Shown piece by piece: positions 6,266 to 9,234 of a stretch of DNA of 9,234 bases (position 1 is the first letter of the stretch; each line of letters begins with the position of its first letter). The notes under the pieces were generated by a model. The model was given only the letters and a program-made list of their open reading frames with translations, did not search any database and was not told the DNA's origin. A program made the position numbers and the translations under genes. The stretch lies in the NCBI GenBank assembly GCA_934444485.1, contig CAKSCN010000098.1:1-9234 (forward strand). Direction: 5' to 3'. The DNA is from an uncultured Eubacteriales bacterium. GTDB lineage: Bacteria; Bacillota; Clostridia; Oscillospirales; CAG-382.

Positions 6266-6285
6266 TTGTAAACATATGTTTGCAA
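6266..6285. promoter_or_regulatory. 20-bp near-perfect palindrome over transcription start and start codon
   Basis: TTGTAAACAT joins ATGTTTGCAA with no spacer; 9 of 10 pairs match. It begins 4 bp after the -10 and covers the predicted +1 and ATG 6276, ending on the A of ATG 6285. The position fits a repressor operator, possibly for the winged helix encoded by the same gene. Confidence 0.6.
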
Positions 6286-7583
6286 TGATTGAAAACGAAA
6301 CGACCGAGTTTAAGAGAGAATATACGGATAGTGTCCTGAAGACGGTAACAGCTTTCGCCAATACAGCCGGAGGGAAGATACTTATCGGTGTTGATGATGA
6401 AGGGAAACCCGTTGGTGCGGAAAACATTGACGATTGTTATACACGTGTTACAAATGCCATACGGGACAGCATTTCCCCTGATGTTACGATGTTTATTAAA
6501 TATGCTGTAAATGAAAGCGAGCGCACCGTTGAAATTATTGTATCCGAAGGAACGAACAAACCGTATTTTTTGAAATCCAAGGGTATGCGTCCCGAAGGCG
6601 TGTATATCCGTCAGGGAGCCTCCTCCGTTCCTGCATCTGTCGATAAAATAAGGCAGATGATAAAGCTGTCCGAGAGAGACAGTTTTGAAGAAGGGCGCTC
6701 ATTAAACCAAAATCTGCATTTTACGGAGGCGGCGTATGAATTTGCGGCAAAAAAAGTTGATTTCGGCAAAGAAAAATACGTTTCGCTCGGAACTGTAAAT
6801 CCGGATGACGGGTTATTTACGAACCTTGCGGTCCTTCTGTCGGACGAATGCGAACATACGATAAAAGTTGCAATTTTTGAGGGTAATGATAAAAAGATAT
6901 TCAAGGACAGAAAAGAGTTTTCCGGCTCACTGTTCAAACAACTTCGTAATTGTTATGAATTTCTGGAGCTTTGCAATCATACCGCCGCATCTTTTCAAGG
7001 GCTTGATCGAATTGACAAAGAGGATTATCCCTCGCCGGCATTGAGAGAAGCATTGCTGAACGCCATAGTTCACAGAGATTACAGCTTCAGCGGAAGTATT
7101 ATCATCAATATTTTCGACGACAGAATGGAATTTGTTTCACTCGGCGGTTTGGTAAGCGGCTTATCCAAGGAAGATATCATGCGCAGTATTTCGCAGACAC
7201 GGAATCAGAAACTTGCAAATGTCTTTTACAGGTTGAAGCATATCGTGGCATACGGAACGGGAATTCAGAGAATTTTTGATTTGTATGCTGTTGATACCGT
7301 TAAGCCGGACATAATTATTACTGATAACACCTTTACGACAGTGCTTCCCAACAGGAATACAGGTGCCGCAGATGCGCAAAATACTGTACTGGCACCGATT
7401 ACCGAGCAAGAACGGATTATCGTCGATTATGTAAAGAAGAATGGTTTTATTACCGATGAAAAGATACAGTCAATGCTGGGAATAAAAAAATCAAGAGCTT
7501 ATCTGATTGTAAAGTCGATGAAAGATAAAAACATTCTTGTTACGCATGGCAGAGGAAATGAAAGAAAGCACTGCCTGAAATAA
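6276..7583 (+). CDS. Schlafen/AlbA_2 domain protein with GHKL-like ATPase domain and C-terminal winged helix
   Basis: A 435-residue cytosolic protein of the common but poorly characterised AlbA_2 / RecG-C-terminal-like family, often listed as an ATP- or RNA-binding protein or putative transcriptional regulator. The AlbA_2 domain (about 4-120) starts with ENETTEFKRE and contains FANTAGGKILIGVDDEGKPVG. A HATPase_c_4-type domain (about 240-360) shows ALREALLNAIVHRDY near 255, the NIFDDRMEFVSLGG strand pair, and YGTGIQRI near 326. A winged helix (about 375-430) follows. No Shine-Dalgarno is visible for ATG 6276 or ATG 6285; homologues as I recall them begin like MIENETTEF, favouring 6285. The gene stands alone between two terminators and has AT-richer codons than the genes to its left, suggesting acquisition. 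Roles in phage defence, RNA cleavage or regulation are all possible; none can be picked from sequence. Confidence 0.85.
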   Translation: MFAMIENETTEFKREYTDSVLKTVTAFANTAGGKILIGVDDEGKPVGAENIDDCYTRVTNAIRDSISPDVTMFIKYAVNESERTVEIIVSEGTNKPYFLKSKGMRPEGVYIRQGASSVPASVDKIRQMIKLSERDSFEEGRSLNQNLHFTEAAYEFAAKKVDFGKEKYVSLGTVNPDDGLFTNLAVLLSDECEHTIKVAIFEGNDKKIFKDRKEFSGSLFKQLRNCYEFLELCNHTAASFQGLDRIDKEDYPSPALREALLNAIVHRDYSFSGSIIINIFDDRMEFVSLGGLVSGLSKEDIMRSISQTRNQKLANVFYRLKHIVAYGTGIQRIFDLYAVDTVKPDIIITDNTFTTVLPNRNTGAADAQNTVLAPITEQERIIVDYVKKNGFITDEKIQSMLGIKKSRAYLIVKSMKDKNILVTHGRGNERKHCLK

Positions 7584-7586
7584 AAG

Positions 7587-7681
7587 AACAAAAGATTACA
7601 CGGTCAGCCGTAAAGGTTTGCCGTGTTTTCTTTGCGCTGTGGGGGCGCTGCGGAAGAAGTATTGACATGATGCGGCAAGTG
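7587..7681 (+). repeat. Terminator-containing repeat, copy 2
   Basis: The second copy of the 6057-6153 element, in the same orientation, beginning 4 bp after the AlbA_2/GHKL stop codon. The two copies bracket that gene and its promoter. Confidence 0.75.
7598..7633 (+). terminator. Terminator of the AlbA_2/GHKL gene
   Basis: Outer stem ACACGG/CCGTGT is identical to copy 1. The inner stem AGCC/GGTT around GTAAA pairs through a G-U. TTTTCTTT follows. Sequence changes relative to copy 1 keep the hairpin foldable. Confidence 0.85.
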
Positions 7682-7758
7682 GAAAATTAGCACGGATTAT
7701 AGTGTATAAAACCGTCAAAATATGCACAAGTTGAAATTATAACAATAAAAATCATTTA

Positions 7759-7792
7759 TATATTTCCACATAACTTGACAAGTGGAAATATA
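7759..7792. promoter_or_regulatory. 11-bp inverted repeat flanking the fic -35 box
   Basis: TATATTTCCAC (7759-7769) and its exact complement GTGGAAATATA (7782-7792) are separated by 12 bp that hold TTGACA. A dimer bound here would cover the -35 hexamer. Each half resembles the outer repeat arms (AAGTTGAAAT versus AAGTGGAAAT). Confidence 0.65.
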
Positions 7793-7803
7793 AATGGTAT
7801 AAT
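7775..7803 (+). promoter_or_regulatory. Consensus sigma-A promoter of the fic gene
   Basis: TTGACA (7775-7780), 17 bp, TATAAT (7798-7803) is an exact sigma-A consensus. Such a strong promoter buried in inverted repeats suggests that it is normally repressed. Start of transcription is near 7810. Confidence 0.9.
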
Positions 7804-7841
7804 AAGCGTAGAAATTTCAACTTGTGCGAGGTGAATCTTAT

Positions 7842-8984
7842 ATGAAAAACAGAGCCGGAGAGCTTGTATCAAATCTGTCGGGCAAAATGGCATATAAATC
7901 ATTCAAACCAAATCCGCTTCCCCCAATACCGGCTATTGAGCATGATGATGAGATGGTGGAATACTTGGTAAAGGCAAATAGAGGGATAGCAACAATAGAA
8001 AGTATTGCAAAGCGAATACCGAAGGTTAATCTGTTTGTATCTATGTATGTGAGAAAAGAAGCACTTTTATCCTCTCAAATTGAGGGTACGCAATGCACTT
8101 TGGACGATGTGTTAAATCCTCTTATTACAGAAAATGCAAACAGAGATGTTTCAGATGTAATAAACTATATTAAAGCTACCGAATTTGCAGTTGAACGGTT
8201 AAAAACCTTGCCGCTTTGCACACGGTTTATCAAGGAAACACACGCTGTATTGTTATCCGATGTCAGAGGCAGCGAAAAAAATCCGGGTGAACTCCGTTCT
8301 TCACAGAATTGGATAGGCGGCAGCGGCAGTACACTTCAAAATGCCAGATATATTCCGCCGAATGTGGAGGATATGAAAACTGCGATGAGCGACCTTGAAA
8401 AATTCATTAACGGCGACAGTAATTTAGATCCTCTAATCTGTGCTTCGCTCATTCACTATCAGTTTGAAACAATACACCCGTTTTTGGACGGCAACGGCAG
8501 AGTCGGAAGACTGTTAATTACTCTTTATCTTATGGAAAAGAATGTGTTGTCAACTCCGGCACTATATCTGTCCTATTTTCTGAAAAAGAATAGAATCGAG
8601 TATTATGACCGTATGACCGAGATTCGCAGAAATGGGAATTACGAACAATGGATTAAATTTTTCCTGTTGGCTCTTTCAGAAGCAGCAACAGATGCCATAG
8701 ATACCATTGATAAGCTGATAGAACTGCACGACAGAACTACGGAAACAATAAATGCTTTTGGAAAGGCAAAAGCATCGGCACAAAAACTTATTACCTACCT
8801 TGAGGAAAATCCTATCATTGAAATCGGAAAGACGGCACAAGCCTTAAATATGGCATATAACACCGTGTCAAGAGCTGTGAATTTATTGATAGATACCGGT
8901 ATTCTTGTTTGTTCCGATAAGGTGGGAAAAACAAAAATTTATTCTTATGAAGAATATCTGAAAATACTTCGTAAGGACACATAA
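7842..8984 (+). CDS. fic: Class II Fic-domain protein (predicted AMP-transferase)
   Basis: Cytosolic 380-residue enzyme expected to transfer AMP from ATP, or another nucleotide group, to hydroxyl side chains of a target protein. An N-terminal Fic_N region (about 15-100) carries the inhibitory motif Ser77-x-x-x-Glu81-Gly82, the [S/T]xxxE[G/N] signature of class II self-inhibited Fic proteins. The catalytic loop is complete: HPFLDGNGRVGR at 212-223, with His212, acidic Asp216 and the nucleotide-binding Asn218/Arg220/Arg223. A C-terminal winged helix (about 312-380, AQALNMAYNTVSRAVNLLID) suggests DNA binding and possible self-regulation. GAGGTG (7828-7833) is 8 nt before ATG 7842; an in-frame GTG at 7824 overlaps that site and is rejected. 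The gene stands alone, with its own promoter and terminator. No separate antitoxin is nearby, consistent with built-in inhibition. The target is unknown. Confidence 0.92.
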   Translation: MKNRAGELVSNLSGKMAYKSFKPNPLPPIPAIEHDDEMVEYLVKANRGIATIESIAKRIPKVNLFVSMYVRKEALLSSQIEGTQCTLDDVLNPLITENANRDVSDVINYIKATEFAVERLKTLPLCTRFIKETHAVLLSDVRGSEKNPGELRSSQNWIGGSGSTLQNARYIPPNVEDMKTAMSDLEKFINGDSNLDPLICASLIHYQFETIHPFLDGNGRVGRLLITLYLMEKNVLSTPALYLSYFLKKNRIEYYDRMTEIRRNGNYEQWIKFFLLALSEAATDAIDTIDKLIELHDRTTETINAFGKAKASAQKLITYLEENPIIEIGKTAQALNMAYNTVSRAVNLLIDTGILVCSDKVGKTKIYSYEEYLKILRKDT

Positions 8985-9002
8985 TAAACATATTAAGCAA
9001 AG

Positions 9003-9039
9003 ACAGTCATAGCTGCATAAAGCGGTTATGGCTGTTTTT
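9003..9039 (+). terminator. Rho-independent terminator after fic
   Basis: An 11-bp stem (ACAGTCATAGC with GTTATGGCTGT, two G-T wobbles) closes an 11-nt loop and is followed by TTTTT. It lies 19 bp after the fic stop and 15 bp before the next ribosome binding site. Confidence 0.85.
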
Positions 9040-9068
9040 GCGTTTTAAGAAACGGAGGTGAATTACCT

Positions 9069-9234
9069 TTGAGCGATAATTGGATTGTAGCCAACCTTGA
9101 AAATGCGTTTTCCACTTGGAATGATAAAATGACGGAAATATGGCAGCTTTTGACAACTTCGCCGCAAAGCTTCAAGGGCGGTGCTATATGGAATGTAATT
9201 TCCGGCATAAACGGCGGACTTCAAGCCATAGGAC
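9069..9234 (+). CDS. TrbL/VirB6-like conjugation membrane protein (N-terminal part)
   Basis: Fifty-five codons are visible before the right edge. GGAGGTG (9054-9060) with 8-nt spacing points to a TTG start at 9069. The protein begins SDNWIVANLENAFSTWNDKM and continues EIWQLLTTSPQSFKGGAIWN, then VISGINGGLQAIG. This matches my recollection of the conserved N-terminus of TrbL/VirB6-like proteins in Tn1549/CTn-type Firmicute conjugative transposons, where a hydrophobic multi-helix channel component follows. Its role there is in the inner-membrane part of the mating apparatus. The strong ribosome binding site directly after a terminator leaves little room for a promoter, so transcription may come from read-through of the fic terminator or an unseen promoter. 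Identification rests on a short N-terminal match. Confidence 0.75.
   Translation, partial: MSDNWIVANLENAFSTWNDKMTEIWQLLTTSPQSFKGGAIWNVISGINGGLQAIG

Larger units (their letters stand above)
7724..7827. repeat. 15-bp inverted repeat enclosing the fic promoter
   Basis: GCACAAGTTGAAATT (7724-7738) and its exact complement AATTTCAACTTGTGC (7813-7827) bracket 74 bp that contain the fic promoter and a second inverted repeat. The right arm lies in the leader and ends directly against the GAGGTG ribosome binding site. The arms are too far apart for a terminator; a DNA-looping operator or a small mobile-element relic is possible. Confidence 0.75.

Noticed and set aside
5798..6427. Minus-strand 209-codon frame over rubredoxin and the intergenic region
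   Set aside because: It runs antisense through the rubredoxin gene, a terminator and a promoter; no domain is recognisable.
9108..9117. Inverted AAGTGGAAAA word within the TrbL-like gene
   Set aside because: It encodes conserved residues (FST) of the protein start, so coding constraint explains it; not counted as a regulatory site.

Overview
The window looks like chromosome of a strictly anaerobic Firmicute of class Clostridia, probably Oscillospirales/Ruminococcaceae; that rank is inferred from protein style only. The basis is an ECF-type vitamin transporter subunit, a PerR / reverse-rubrerythrin / rubredoxin peroxide-defence operon, strong purine-rich ribosome binding sites, consensus sigma-A promoters, and a Firmicute conjugative-element gene at the right edge.

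Layout. (1) 1-1316, minus strand: the N-terminal 438 codons of a secreted surface protein, with signal peptide, acidic Ser/Thr/Glu/Asp linker and beta-helix-like repeats; it continues past the left edge. (2) 1317-1625: divergent intergenic region with one promoter per strand and a small palindrome next to each -35 box. (3) 1626-4621, plus strand: three membrane-transport genes, probably one operon: ECF S component, MATE exporter, CorA-type Mg2+/divalent-cation channel. A terminator follows at 4727-4758. (4) 4798-6104: promoter, a perfect 7-1-7 Fur/PerR-type operator over the start of transcription, then perR, reverse rubrerythrin, a rubredoxin too short to show as a long open frame, and a terminator. 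The likely logic is a peroxide-sensing repressor controlling itself and an NAD(P)H-peroxidase electron chain. (5) 6105-9039: an accessory segment with AT-richer codon use, holding a Schlafen/AlbA_2-GHKL-winged-helix protein and a class II Fic AMP-transferase-like protein. Each is a monocistron with its own near-consensus promoter and terminator. (6) 9069-9234: the first 55 codons of a TrbL/VirB6-like conjugation membrane protein, indicating that an integrative conjugative element (ICE) extends to the right.

The most unusual material is in the accessory segment. An imperfect repeat of about 95 bp that contains a terminator lies on both sides of the AlbA_2 gene. A 20-bp near-palindrome covers that gene's transcription start and first ATG, and no Shine-Dalgarno is visible. 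The fic promoter sits inside nested inverted repeats (15-bp outer arms, 11-bp inner arms). An AAGTGGAAA-like word recurs in both promoter regions. These suggest tightly self-controlled or co-regulated cargo at or near an ICE boundary. In the core region, the rubredoxin has an N-terminal Cys-X-Cys knuckle in place of the canonical Cys-X2-Cys. I found no rRNA, tRNA, CRISPR array, insertion sequence or recognisable riboswitch.
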